DNA of 64,000 bases, taken from positions 8,244,209 through 8,308,208 of the forward strand of contig NC_037682.1 in NCBI RefSeq assembly GCF_003255815.1. The letters are read 5' to 3'. The notes beneath the pieces were generated by a model that made no database searches, had not been told where the DNA came from, and worked only from the letters and a program-made list of their open reading frames with translations. Position 1 is the first letter of the stretch; the number at the start of each line of letters is the position of its first letter. The translations under genes were made by a program, and so were the position numbers. Shown piece after piece: positions 12,870 to 24,060 of this stretch. Origin of the DNA: Theropithecus gelada (taxonomy: Eukaryota; Chordata; Mammalia; Primates; Cercopithecidae).

Positions 12870-15800
12870 TCAAAACGTTGGTTCCCCTCCACTTCCATCT
12901 GCAGAGAGACAGAGAGAGAGAGAACACAATCAGCTAGGCCAATAAGGACAGAGGATCCTGGGGCTGAGAATGTGTTGGTATTAATATGGGCTTCAAAGAT
13001 GTTGGCTCAATGATGAAACGATGGCCAGAGGCTCAGCAGATTAGGGGGCAATTTGGATGGATGGAGTGAAACCGTGGCTGTAGTTTAGGAAGGATGGGGC
13101 TGTAACCAGGGAGCTACCTCAATGGAGTCAGGGGCTGAGCCTCATCTTTCTTTTACCAACTTCTATAAACTCTTGCTCTATATCCCTTTCAGGGAGCTAG
13201 GATACTATGATAGAGCTCTAGTTCCTCTTCCGTAAGTTTGTTGTGTGCCCTAAGGAAAGTTTCTTTAACTCTGGGACCTTGATTATTTCCATCTGTAAAG
13301 TGGGGTAGTGAAGACTGACCTAGGACTCTCATGGAGTTAAGCACAAGCCCTTCCTTAACGATTCTCTACCACTCTATCCCACAGCCTCAACCCCTGCCAG
13401 GTCTACTTGTTCAAACTTTCATATTAAGCCTTTCATTTTTTCCTATCCCCACTGCTACTCTCTGCAGCAGTGGATGTCATCCCCTTAATAAAATCAAGGT
13501 ACAGAGAGGGGGAATTGATTTACCTAATTCTACCCAGCATTTCATTGGCAGGAGAGGGACTTGAGTTCTTGGACATTTTGGCTGACTCACCTTCATGGAA
13601 GCTGTCTTGAACTTGGCTCTGGAGTTGATGCAACTCATCAGTAAACCCATCATAGGGGAATGCTGAGACACCTGTCTCAAAGGCGGTTTCATATGTGGCC
13701 AGGTCCTCCAGGAAGCTGTGGTCTTCTGGGGACAGGTTGTTGCAAGGCGATGGGGCCCCTCCTGGGCCCTCTGCCTCAGGATCCCCTGAGCCCCATTCCT
13801 CACTGGGGTCTGGGGTAGAGAGATCCATGAAGATGTCTTCCACGGGCGTCTCTTCCAGGAACATGTTATCAGGGTCAGCCAGGAAGTCCAGCTCCTGGCA
13901 TTTCCAGGGTTTCAGGTCCAGGCTGAGCACAGGGGGGCCTGCCCCTGACAGGGACAGGTTGGAGTCTAGGGGCTCCAGTCCTCCAAGTGGCTCTAGTCCA
14001 CCAGTGCCAGCCTCAGCTGAGAAGGGTCTGTCCATGCCCTGAGCCAATTGGCTAATCTGCTGGATGAGACGGTCTATCTCGTTCTGCTCCTTTTCAGAGT
14101 AGTGGAAGAAACTCTGCTTGACTGGAGAGGCCTCAGGTGTGAGCAGGCCTTCGGGCACCAGGGGGACATCCACAGAGAGGGGGCCCCGGAGCTGGGCTAG
14201 GGCCAAGAGCGTGCAGTCCCCATTACCAGGGCTGCTAGGACTTGGGGGCAACTTCTCATAGAGAAAACTGCATCCCTCCTGGGCAAAGTAAGTCTTGGTA
14301 GGATTGGGACTCAGTTGCTCTGGGAAGGTTTGGCTGGGGCTGTCCAGGTGTGCTTGGAATGCTGTGCTGGGAGGAGTCAGCTGTTCATGGGCAGGGCTGC
14401 CCAGAGGCTCTGGGAAGGTGGCTGTGCTGGGAAGCAGCTGGTCTGGGAAGGTGGAGGTGCAGGGAGTCAACTGGTCTTCATAGCTTCTGACTGAGGTTTC
14501 AGTCAACTGGCCTTGCAGTGGGCTAGTTAGTGGATCTGGGAAGGTTGCACTGCTGGGCGTCAACTGATCAGAGAAGGTCGCTGTGCTTGGAGTCAGCTGT
14601 TCTTGAAGAGTGCTGGATGGGGTGGGCAAGTGGGTCTGGAAGGGCTCATGGAGGCTGAAGAGGAAGGCACAGCCTCCTGGCTGATGGGGCGTGTACGGTG
14701 GAGTGCACACAAGATCTTTGCTCAGTTCTGCTTGGAGAGAAGGCTCAGGCCCAGAAGGGAATGTCAGGTAACTGAAGTCCAGTTCTTTGGAGGGTCGGGG
14801 AAGCTCTTCTGATGCAGAGACAACACTCAGTTCAGGAGCACTGGGGAAGCTGGTGCTTCTGGGAGCCCCCAGGGCTGTGGTGAAGAGTGGGTTAGTGCTG
14901 GGGCACTGTTCCTGGGAAAGAATGTTTTCAGGGAATGAGGGCAGCATGGTTGGAGCGCCCAGGACATAAGCTGCCTGGGTATCTTCAGAGTTCAACTGCT
15001 GGCGGAGGCTCCAGGCTTCCATGTCACTGGAGAGGAGAGAAGAGGCAGCTGGTAAGGGTCTGATGTCCATTTCCAGAGCAGTTCCCTGATTTGTATCTCC
15101 TCCATGCTGACCTCAGCTGCCCCCTAGGCCCCTGGCTTGTGGCTTACCTGATTGGGTAGTTATTGGCAGTAATGGGGCCCTCTGGACCTTCTGAGTATAA
15201 TAGGCAGTAAATCCATGCCCAGCCTCCAGTCTTGGCCTGTAACCTCACCACCATCTCTGCCTGAATATCTCCACTCTCAGCCACTGGGGAGAAAGAAGAT
15301 ACAGAGTTAGGATGCCCACCAGGCAACTCTACCTACTCCCTGCCCTTGGTCACCTCTCCACTGAATTGAGATAGCCATGACATCCTCTCTTCTGACTACC
15401 CTCACCTGCACCACTCAGCTCTCTACCTTGACCTCACCACTCAAAGTCCCCCAGTTCTGATTCGATTATTGCCTTGAATCCTCACCCTCATATTCACCCT
15501 ATAGCGTCCAAAACTGTTGGCCTCTGTTATCTCCCCAGCATCACTCTTGACTACAGCTCATCTTTGTCTGGTCTCCCATGCCCTTTCCCAGCTTGCTGTC
15601 TTGTCCCCAGCCTCTCTGGACACTCACACAGGCGGTAGTGTTGAGCAGAAGCGTGGGCCAGGTCCTCGGGGTGCAGCAGTCCATACCATGATTTACAAAG
15701 CAGTTCACTGCGCTCAAAGCCCAGGTAGATTAGGACACTGGGAAAGTGGAAAGGGTGAGGTCAGCTTTCTGTTTTCCTTGCTTGATACCCATGCATCTCA

Positions 15801-17638
15801 TTCCCTCCCAGATCCTCTGCCCCCTTAAACCCCATCCTCCCTGCCCCTGACTCCAGAATCTAGGGTTCCTTCATCTCTGGCCTGCCTTCCTCTTGGAATC
15901 TGAACACTCCAGGCTTACCTCTCAGAGATGTCCAGTAGGGCCAGGTCTTTAGCATGACGACTCTGGAACATGGCCAGGAAGAGTGAGGCAGGGCCAGGGC
16001 CAGGGCCAGGGCCAGGGCGGGGTCTTGGCTCCAATGGGGCACAGAAAGCTGTGAACACGGGGTTTCCTGCCCAGTAGGCCCCAGGTGGGTGAGCATGGAA
16101 TCGGCCTCGAATAAGCACCAGTTTGTTGCCTGCACTCTGGCGCCTGAGAGACTTGGAGGTGTTGAAGCGGCAGCGGAAGAGGCGATCTAGATAGGAGAAG
16201 AGAAAAACAGATAAGAGGGTGAGTGGCTGAGAGAGACAGTGGATAGTGGGAAGAAGGGCAGCAGGTGGGAAATTGGACTCAGGAAGGGAGAAAGGAGTCC
16301 TTACCAGTGTCCAGGGCAGAGGGCAGGGTGAGTTGCTGGCGCACAGTGAGGTGGTCAGCTGGGTCAATGATGTCGTAGATGCTGTCACCCTGGGCAACCA
16401 GGTCCACCTGGAGGAAGGAAAAGAAGAGATGACCATTAGTGAGAACAGCAGAAGCCAATCTTTGATCTATAGTGTCTAGTAGGGTATAACCTCTTCCTCC
16501 ATAGTAATTCCCAGTTCCTCAGGAGTGGAAGGCTCATGGCACCCCCTCCATGCCCAGCCTCAGCTGAAAGGACCCTCAGCACTCACCATGGAGTGGCCCA
16601 GATGCTCGCTCACACTCTCAGAAAGGTACAGCAATTTCCCCTCGGCTGTGAACACAAGCAGAAAGCCGGGTAGGGCCGCTACGATGTCCTCAAGTTCTTG
16701 AGCTGAGAGAAGCCCCGTGGGGCCCGCCAGAGGAGTGCCTGTAGGGCGAGAAGACGTGGTGAGTCAGGAGTAAGACTGGGAGCCAAAGCAGAAGTGAAGA
16801 AGGCATGGTCTGAGTTTCAGATAATCCAGAGGAATTTCTCGTGGACCTGCCTCTGCAAACACCTGTTGACCCGCTGCCCGTACCTCTTGGCCGGGGAACC
16901 TGTTGCTGTATCTCCTCCATAGCCCACAAGCCCCGGACTTCTAAACCGGGGTCGGCTACTCCTCGCCTCTGAATTTCAGAACCGCGGACAGAGCTCCGAA
17001 GCGGGCTGTGGGATCAGCACCGTGGACAGCGCCACTAACGGCAGATGCAGCCGTCAGCACCATGGGCAGTGCCCCCGAAGGCGATCCCTTTCAGCACCGC
17101 GGACAGTGACTATGTTCCCCTAAGCTCAGGCAGCTCCATCCCTGCAACTTCCCGGGTTTCCCTCCCCAGCTCCCGGAGCGCCTCTGCACTGGCGGGCACC
17201 GAGGCAGCTCTGTCCTGGCTCTTCTCCTCTCATAATCTGGTGTTAGGGACATCGACCAGGCTCTCTAACTCTCATTCAGAACTAAGGTGAGGTCTGGAGG
17301 GAGCTCAGGAGGAAAAGTAGATAGTCCCGCATCTCCCGAGTCCCAAATCTCCCCAGCTCGCCAGCACGCTGCCCTAGACATGCGGCAGCCCCAGTGGGTT
17401 CCCTCAGTTCCAGGGTCTCCGGCACCTGGCGGCTCGGATCTGCGGTAGCCCCAGCATGCTCACCTCCAGCGAAGAAGACACCCTTGCGAGTGTAGATGCA
17501 GGCGAGGCTCATGATGTGCAGGTAGGACAGCCGGACCTTGTCGGCTTCGGCCAGCGGCAGCAGCTCCTTGAGGTTCCGGATCTCGGCGTTGATCTGGTCC
17601 CGGCGCGCCTTGGAGGCGCCCTTGGTGGAGCGGTACAT
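12870..17638 (-). CDS. NPAS4: NPAS4, neuronal PAS domain protein 4, complete, 8 coding exons
   Basis: Coding exons in transcript order are 17638-17464, 16738-16587, 16407-16305, 16186-15919, 15737-15628, 15283-15148, 15026-13591 and 12898-12870. All introns are GT-AG and the phases join cleanly to 2409 nt: 802 residues plus stop, the length I know for human NPAS4. The bHLH starts at the N-terminus ([15 protein letters not shown], about residues 1-53), followed by PAS-A (about 70-144) and PAS-B plus PAC (about 203-317). The large exon 7 encodes a proline/serine/threonine-rich activation region with repeated QLTP blocks. The last exon encodes only the final nine residues, ending GGEPTF. NPAS4 is an immediate-early transcription factor of excited neurons that dimerises with ARNT/ARNT2 and controls synapse-related genes in the nucleus. 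Its promoter has a TATA box and CRE-type sites, and CArG, MEF2 and AP-1 motifs lie further upstream, as expected for calcium-dependent induction. The reading frame is intact. Confidence 0.97.
13210..13330 (+). mobile_element. MIR fragment in NPAS4 intron 7
   Basis: TTCCATCTGTAAAGTGGGGT matches MIR, antisense to NPAS4. Confidence 0.55.
13455..13565 (-). mobile_element. MIR-like fragment in NPAS4 intron 7
   Basis: Weak reversed MIR match around GGTACAGAGAGGGGGAATTG. Confidence 0.35.
15988..16018. repeat. GGGCCA/GGCCCT hexamer repeat in NPAS4 exon 4
   Basis: About five hexamer units encode a run of Gly-Pro between the two PAS domains. Unit number is a likely length polymorphism that keeps frame. 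Confidence 0.85.
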
Positions 17639-17808
17639 GACCGGCGGCTGCGGAGCTCCAGCTCGGGCGTCCGAGCACCTGCGCTCCCGTCCCGACGCAC
17701 CGGCGGCGGCTTCCTCCTCCGTGCTTCCCCTTCTCTCGCTCAGGCTCGTTCTCTGCTCTCCTGGGCTCCGCTCGGCTGCGCTGCCCCCCTTGCCTGCCTC
17801 ACGCCGCC

Positions 17809-17815
17809 TTATATA
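17809..17815 (-). promoter_or_regulatory. NPAS4: NPAS4 TATA box
   Basis: TATATAA on the minus strand lies about 170 bases upstream of the NPAS4 start codon. It predicts transcription from about 17780 and a 5'UTR near 140 bases. A strong TATA box suits an immediate-early gene. Confidence 0.8.
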
Positions 17816-17938
17816 GCTCCTGCCAGGCGTGGGGGGCTCGTTTTAGAGCGGGGGGGCGGGAGAGCGGGAGGCTGGGCTAAGCAAGCTGCAGCGGGAGCCG
17901 CTGACTGGGGAGGGGGGCTCCTCCTCCCGCCCGGCTTC

Positions 17939-17959
17939 CGACGTCATCTCATGACGTAG
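17939..17959 (-). promoter_or_regulatory. NPAS4: Paired CRE-type sites of the NPAS4 promoter
   Basis: Two closely spaced CREB/ATF-type sites: CGACGTCA (17939-17946, seven of eight bases of TGACGTCA) and TGACGTAG (17952-17959, intact TGACGT half-site). They sit about 125-150 bases upstream of the TATA box. CREB-dependent induction is established for this gene family; binding here is inferred. Confidence 0.65.
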
Positions 17960-18062
17960 AATGAGAGCGGGAGGGGGGCGGGCGAGGGGGGAGCTGGAGG
18001 CTGCGGAGGGGGCCGAGCCTGGAGGGAGCTGAGCGGAGAGGCAGGCGCTGCGTTAGGAAAGC

Positions 18063-20393
18063 TTGAATGGGGTGTGGGGACCCTGGCGTCCGAACGCGTA
18101 CAGTTGAGGGAAGCGACAGGGCCAAGGTTAGGGCGGCCTGAAGCCCCCGGCAGGAGTTTGTAGAGGGCAGAGAGGGGCCGGCACTGACACTAATTTTTCT
18201 GAGGAGTTGAGGGAATGGGGAGGAATAAGACTGTCTACAAATCCCCCTCGTTACTTGACAAACAAGGTCACGTTCACATGCAGGGAAGGAGGACTTTCCT
18301 TGGCCTCCGTGGGACAGGTCACAGCTGGGGTTCCTCTCTGGGGACTACTTAACCTGGGATTCCCTTGGCCATTTTCAAAGAAAAAATCTCCACCCCCGCT
18401 TCCCAAATTGGGACTTAGCGGCTAATCAGGGGGTGTTCGTGGGGGTCTAAGTCCCTAGGATGGGTGGAAAGGGAGTCCGGTGGGAAAGGGACCAGCTGAA
18501 TTTGGCGTTGATCCTGTTTTCCCACAGCCAGGAATAGAAACCAACACCAGCGCTGTAGTCTGCAGTGATTCTTGGTTTCCCTCTCAGCTAATTAATCTTA
18601 CTGACAGGGGAAACTGAGGCAGGGACGCGGGACACGGCGAGGACTTGGGTCTGCACTTAGGCATCCCTTCCCCCCGTTGCCGGCCCCCAAACGAGCGCTT
18701 CCCCCCGCCCTGCTGCCAGCCTCGGTCTCCCCGCGGGCCGGGGGCGGGGGCGGGGCCGGGGGAATCCCAGCTCCATATTAGGACAGGAATCCTCCGGCGG
18801 CTGCCGCGGCTGCGGCGGCGGCGGGCGGGGCCTCGCTGCCTCCGCACCGCTCCGGAGGGCTCCCCGCCCTGCCTAGGCGGGCAAGATGGGGGAGCAGCCG
18901 AGAAGCAAAGGGACAGCGCTGGACCCTCTATGACCCCTGCACCTACCAGGGACCCTGTATTTTCGCCAGGTTCCCTCCACCCCCTCCACATTTGCGGCGC
19001 TAGGGCTGCTGGCTCTGCCTCTCCACCTTCAACTCTCCACTCCCCACCTTCGTTTCTTTTTTCTCTTAGCGTGTTTGGTGGTCGGCTCAGCTTAGTGCCT
19101 TGACCCCTGAAGCTTCCCCTTTCCTTCTTCTCCATATCCTGTCACCTTTGCTTTATCCCCACCCCCCACGCCCGCTTTTTTCTCTTTTCACCACAGATTA
19201 TTGCTCTCTACAGGGGCAAGGAGGTGCCGTTCTTACCCCGGGAGTCAATAATGCAAGAAGCAAGTGGGCTAGGGAATGTTCTTATCTGAAATCTCGTTTG
19301 ATGGAATAGCTGTGTGCGCATGGAATCGCTTAAGAGGCTGGAAATGAGGCCACTTAAAAATTAGAGGGTGGGACTGGGAATTCCCAGTCACACAGGAAGC
19401 ATGGAGATGAACTTTGACATCAAAAAGAACAGCTTGGGGCCAGGGAACTCCTCACTCCTCATGGAAAGGGGGGATAGCAACAGAGGTAGAGTGGGAGGAG
19501 AGGCAGCTGAGAAGAATTATGTCTTAGAAGAGGGGTACAAGGTGTGGAGACCCTATTCTTGTGTCTTATGCATTTTGGCAGAGGTTGGGGCCATCCTGTG
19601 GTCAGTGTTGCAACTGAGGTGGAGGGAACGATGTCCGTGTGTCTGTCTGCCACAGTCTCTAACCCTATTGATCTGGATGACAGAGAGATGATTCCTCCTG
19701 GACATGGGTCTGTGTTGCTTCTTTCATCTCAATCTGACCTCGAATGTACCTACCCACCCCTCTCTCAAGCTTCCATTTCAACAACCCTTGATCTTTGGAT
19801 CCCCTTCCGTATGAAATTCCAGGGGGGTTGTTCCTGTGTTCTTCACCCACTGATGATAAAGCTGCCTGTGAGGTATTCTGAGTGTCCCTCTCCACGATAA
19901 GAGGAGTCTACTGGCTGGGTCCCATGGCCTCCAGCAATCTGAGCGAATCTGCAGTGAAGGAATGGGGCGCCAACCGCTGTCCGTGGTGCTGAAAGAGCCA
20001 CCGGGGAAGTCAGGCTACGATTTGCCGGGGACATCGAAGTAGGGCTTTGGGTACCCACAGGCCTCAGAGTGAGCCTCCCCTTTGACTGTCCCCTTATTTT
20101 CTGTGAATGAATATGGGGGTTTTGCAGGGAGCCAAGATTTCTGGGCTCTAGGGGTGAAGTAAGCAAGGGAGGAAAACTGGGCTCAAGGGAAGAGCCCCTG
20201 GCTTTTTCCAGAAGAATGGAATGGGAAGAAGCACTTTGGAAGGAAAGAAGGGTCTAGAAAGGGAAAAGGGAGGGGGTAGAGAAGGGCTCATCCTAGTTCG
20301 CCCACTCTGATTCAAGTTGAGAAGCTCTGTATGCCCCGATGTCTCCTCTCCCTAGGCCAGCTCCCACTCCCCTTGCCTCCCACCTCCGTGAAG
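18063..20393. other. NPAS4 upstream single-copy DNA
   Basis: Apart from the CArG/G4 element at 18.7 kb, I see no gene, SINE or LTR here. The lack of repeats suggests constraint. Confidence 0.5.
18735..18782. promoter_or_regulatory. G-quadruplex motif next to a consensus CArG box, about -1 kb from NPAS4
   Basis: 18735-18762 is a run of five G-tracts (3-5 G) separated by one or two C, a good G-quadruplex former on the plus strand. Ten bases on, CCATATTAGG (18773-18782) is a perfect CArG box, CC(A/T)6GG, the SRF site of serum response elements. The surrounding 18.64-18.9 kb is CpG-rich. This suits the upstream regulatory region of an immediate-early gene; SRF binding is inferred. Confidence 0.65.
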
Positions 20394-20582
20394 CTATTTT
20401 TAACCGTGCAGAACCAAAAATAGCTTGGCAGAAGCTTCAGGCCGTGGGAGAGGAGCTATTTATATCACCAGTGACAGTTCCGAAATAGCAAGCAGGAGGA
20501 GGGGGGCGGCTGGCACACTAGAGAGCTCCTGGCCGCTGCTAAAAATACTGGCAGTGTGAGTCATCCTGGCCTGGCTGAGTCA
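20394..20582. promoter_or_regulatory. MEF2/AP-1 motif cluster, candidate activity-dependent enhancer of NPAS4
   Basis: CTATTTTTAA (20394-20403) is a perfect MEF2 site YTA(A/T)4TAR. CTATTTATAT (20456-20465) and CTAAAAATAC (20539-20548) match at 9 of 10 positions, and CCAAAAATAG (20415-20424) is MEF2/CArG-like. Two perfect AP-1 sites TGAGTCA lie at 20557-20563 and 20576-20582. Everything falls in 190 bases of non-repeat DNA about 2.6-2.8 kb upstream of the NPAS4 start. MEF2 and FOS/JUN motifs together are the usual signature of neuronal activity-regulated enhancers. Confidence 0.7.
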
Positions 20583-20850
20583 CCCCACTCTCTCCCCCAA
20601 GTGGCAGGCAGCAGCAGCAGAACAAGCTAAGAATTAGAAGCCTGAGATGGGGGAGGCATCAGAGCCTGCTGGCTGTGGGAAAGTGGGCAAGGGAGTGAAT
20701 TGGGAGAGGGGCTTTGGGGTGAGTGTGTAGAAGGAATGGGAGAGCACAGCCTCTCAGCCAAACCTACTGGGCAAGCGTGCAGCATCCCCAGCTATGCAAT
20801 ACCGCTCAAGGATGCTTGGGCAATTGAAGGAAAAGAGCCAGACTCTCTCT

Positions 20851-20851
<1 letters not shown>

Positions 20852-20893
<42 letters not shown>
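20852..20893. repeat. (TG)n microsatellite with degenerate TG-rich flank
   Basis: About 20 TG units preceded by TC units. TG/CTG-rich imperfect sequence continues to about 21190. Confidence 0.95.
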
Positions 20894-20894
<1 letters not shown>

Positions 20895-21540
20895 ACACGC
20901 CTGTGTTCATTTGACTGAGACTGTGTTTGTATGTCCTGTGTGTTTGCCTCTAAACCTGTCTGAACGTGGTTGCACGTCTATATCTCTATCTGTTTGCATG
21001 TGTCTTTGTAGCTGCAAGTCTGTACCCCTGTATATCTATGTGTTTACCTATGTCTGCATCTATGTCTGTCTTTTTTTTGGTCTGTAACTTCTTATGTTGT
21101 GTGCAGTTCTATGTTTGTGCCTGTGTGTATTTATGTCTACAACTTTCCATATGCCTCTCTGTCAGTGTCTGTGTTTGTGTCCATATCTGAGTCTGCTCTG
21201 GGTCTTTCAGCATCTGATGGCGTGGTGGGATGTGCATGCATCCCCAGACTCAGTATAGCTTCTGTTGCCCTCTCTGATGTCACCTGTTGGGCTCCTGCAC
21301 CATCTATATCTTGCTCACCCCTTTCCACCTAGCATATTCTCCTCTTTCCAAGGGCCCCCTAACCATTTACAAAGCTCTCTTGTTGCATGCAATCTCTAGT
21401 AAAAACATGGAGGAAAGGAGCCCCACATGACCTCTCCCTTTTCTCTTGAATCATCCTGAATTCTCCCTGGCCTGCAGGAGTAAGTGGTTTTCCATCACTC
21501 CATATTTGGAGAGCTGAGAGAAGAGAAGGGCTTTCTTTAG

Positions 21541-21545
<5 letters not shown>

Positions 21546-21573
<28 letters not shown>
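21546..21573. repeat. Poly-A run
   Basis: Near 28 uninterrupted A, without an attached retroelement that I recognise. Confidence 0.9.
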
Positions 21574-21576
<3 letters not shown>

Positions 21577-21607
21577 TGGTGTGGGCACAGGCATGCGTAG
21601 CGCGCAT

Positions 21608-21654
21608 GCACACACACACACAGGCGCACATACACATGCACGCACACACACACA
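21608..21654. repeat. Imperfect (CA)n tract
   Basis: ACACAC blocks broken by GG, GC and TG. Confidence 0.85.
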
Positions 21655-21719
21655 ACTGAGAGAATGAGAGAGAAAAAAAAAAATCAAGGTCCCTTCTTTA
21701 CTGAGAAGAGCTCGCATCT

Positions 21720-21733
21720 GTTGCCATAGCAAC
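21720..21733. promoter_or_regulatory. Perfect RFX X-box, about -3.9 kb from NPAS4
   Basis: GTTGCCATAGCAAC is a complete match to the X-box GTNRCC(N0-3)RGYAAC and is almost palindromic. X-boxes bind RFX proteins at ciliary, neuronal and MHC class II genes. It lies in non-repeat DNA just after a short CA-rich and A-rich tract. Confidence 0.5.
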
Positions 21734-22799
21734 CCACCCACTCCTTCCCCGAAAAATCACCAAGAAGAGGTGATGGCATCGAGGAGGGATTGGCTGATTC
21801 CTTTCTTTATTATTTTTTCCGAAAAAGGGTTTTTGTAGCAAAAACGGGCCGTGAGTTCCCTTGCCCCTGTCTTGCACAGCTTTATTGGGAACCTGGGGGA
21901 AGGGCATCACCCCCCAGCCTTTATCAGAGAAGAGGAGGTGTATCTTTTCCAGAGATTTGGAGGAGGATTATCTCCTGGGAAGGAGTTGAAGGGTAGCTGA
22001 GGAATCTGCTTCTTCAGAACAGCATGGAGACTCCTGGCTGCTAGTCTGGAGATATGGAGCAAGGATCTTGACAGAGGGCTGTCAAAGTGTGATCTTGTCT
22101 TGCTCTGGACAAATGTGTCTACGAGAAAGAGAAAGGGGGAGGAAGGGAAGGGAAGTTGGGAGAGACAGAAAGAATATGAATGAATGAATCACTGAATGGG
22201 GCTTCAGAGAAAATGACAATATGCCAAAGGATGAAAGCTTGCAGTAGTGGTCAGACCAGACAGGTGGGCAAGATGGTCCAAGAAAGATGCATTGATGCAA
22301 TTGGTGGTGCTGCAAGTCACCAATGAGACCACAGCTGCAACTACTTAACTTGTGGCCACAGGTGAATGTTCCAGAGGAGCACTGACGCCCATTTTTCACA
22401 GTTCTATTCCCAGCCTGAGTCTCAAAGGCCTCCTCCAAAGCCTGGCCACCAGCCACTGCAGCCACATCACTCTCTCAAGTGAACTGTAGCTTCCTGCCAA
22501 ACGACTGGATGGTGGAAAGAAAGGGATTCCTTGTTTCCTCCTGTGCTTGGCTTGCTACAGAAATGGGGTCACTTGGGGCTCGAGCTTGGAAAGACAGATG
22601 AAGAATCTGACCCTGGAGAGAGACACCTTCTTTTCTGGCAGGCTGCTGCCACCCTCAGCAGGCAAGGGCATGGCCAGGTGAGGTTGGCATGGGCAGTGGG
22701 TGCAAATCCACTTAACATTATGGAGCAGAGGGACAAAAAGACTCCAGATTTGCTCTGGCCTGTTAGACACATTCTCACGACAAATCTCACTGATATCAT

Positions 22800-23069
22800 T
22801 ATTTTTATTTATATACAGTCTTGTTCTTTCACCTAGACTAGAGTGCAGTGGTCTGATCATAGCTCACTGCCACCTCAAACTCCTGGGCTGAAATGATCCT
22901 CTGTGTCAGCCTCTCGAGTAGCTGGGACTACAGGCATAAACTACTACACCCAGATAATTGAAAATTTTTTTTCTGCCGAGGCTGGTCTTGAACTCCTGAC
23001 CTCAAGCAATCCTCCCACCTTGGCCTCCCAAAGTGCTGGAATAACATATGTGAGCCACGACACCCAGCC
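22800..23069 (-). mobile_element. Alu (older, J-like)
   Basis: Diverged antisense Alu with a degraded tail; the only Alu between 11.2 and 30.5 kb. Confidence 0.9.
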
Positions 23070-23074
23070 TTGAC

Positions 23075-23225
23075 TGATATGATGATGCTCATTTGATAGA
23101 TGGTGAAACAAAGGCTCGGAGACGGATAATGACTTAATCAAAGTCACACAGCAAGTCTCTGGCAATGCTGAGCCTCACCCCTAGTTCCTGCTCCCAACCC
23201 AAGCTTTCTCTCTTGCACCACATGA
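23075..23225 (-). mobile_element. MIR
   Basis: AAAGTCACACAGCAAGTCTC and GATGGTGAAACAAAGGCTC match reversed MIR. Confidence 0.7.
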
Positions 23226-23230
23226 TAGGG

Positions 23231-23475
23231 CTAGGGTTTACAAACTATGGACTGCAAATCTAGCCTCATCTAGCCTGCTGCCTCTTTTTGTAAATAAAGT
23301 TTTATTGGAATACAGTCACATTCATTCATTTACTCATTGTCTATGGCTGTTTTCACATTACAATAGAAGAGCTGAGTAGTTGCAACAGAGACCACATGGT
23401 TCAAAAGCCTAAAGAACTTTTTGACCCCTTTTTACTAACTGATCCTTTAGAGAAAAAGTTTGCCATCCTTAGACC
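23231..23475 (+). mobile_element. Non-autonomous hAT-type DNA transposon
   Basis: GTTTACAAACTATGGACTGC, then AATAAAGTTTTATTGGAATA, and at the end AGAAAAAGTTTGCCATCCTT, match a common Charlie-group MITE. I do not assign the subfamily. Confidence 0.7.
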
Positions 23476-23949
23476 AGAGGATGAGTTCACACCACGAATA
23501 TCTCCACTTGTTTCTCTTTCTCACCCAGAAATCTCTCTTAACCCAGGGTATACCAAGCTATCATTTCAACTCCCTTTACTGTTCCAAATGCCAGGGAGAA
23601 GTAGTGCTCCTGCACAACTTAAAGGAGGAGAGGTGGGAAGCCCAATGGGCCAGGCTTTTTATTGGTTTCCAGCCTCCTTTGTGGCTGTGGAGATGTATCC
23701 TCCCCATGCAGGATGACGCTCCACTTCCTGCAACAGGTGTTGGAAAAGGCAATGAGGAGACAGGGTACCCTATTCCATCCCTATTCCAACCCTAGTCTGC
23801 AGGACTGCATTTTGGGCAGGGGGTCTCAGGGCTGGTGATTAAGGCATTGTAAGGAAGACAAAATTTATGTATGGGAGGAAAAGGAAGGTATTGTGGGATC
23901 TTGGGCCTCCCGAAGCCTCCAGTCTGACCCAGGGGAAGAATCTCTGTAT

Positions 23950-24060
23950 GTCTTCTCAGAGATATTGATTAAATTGCCCAGGATCACACAGCTAGAATGA
24001 GATACATCCACAATTGAACCCAGATTTTCCTGACTTCTACTTTGTTTTTTTCTAGGTTGT
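23950..24060 (-). mobile_element. MIR fragment
   Basis: AGGATCACACAGCTAGAATG is the reversed MIR core. No gene is seen in 23476-24819. Confidence 0.6.

Noticed and set aside
13695..14969. Plus-strand open frames over NPAS4 exon 7
   Set aside because: They are antisense to a long conserved coding exon with biased composition; no start context, splice sites or family match.
20456..20465. TATA-like CTATTTATAT as a promoter
   Set aside because: It fits the surrounding MEF2 series better and no transcript structure follows it.
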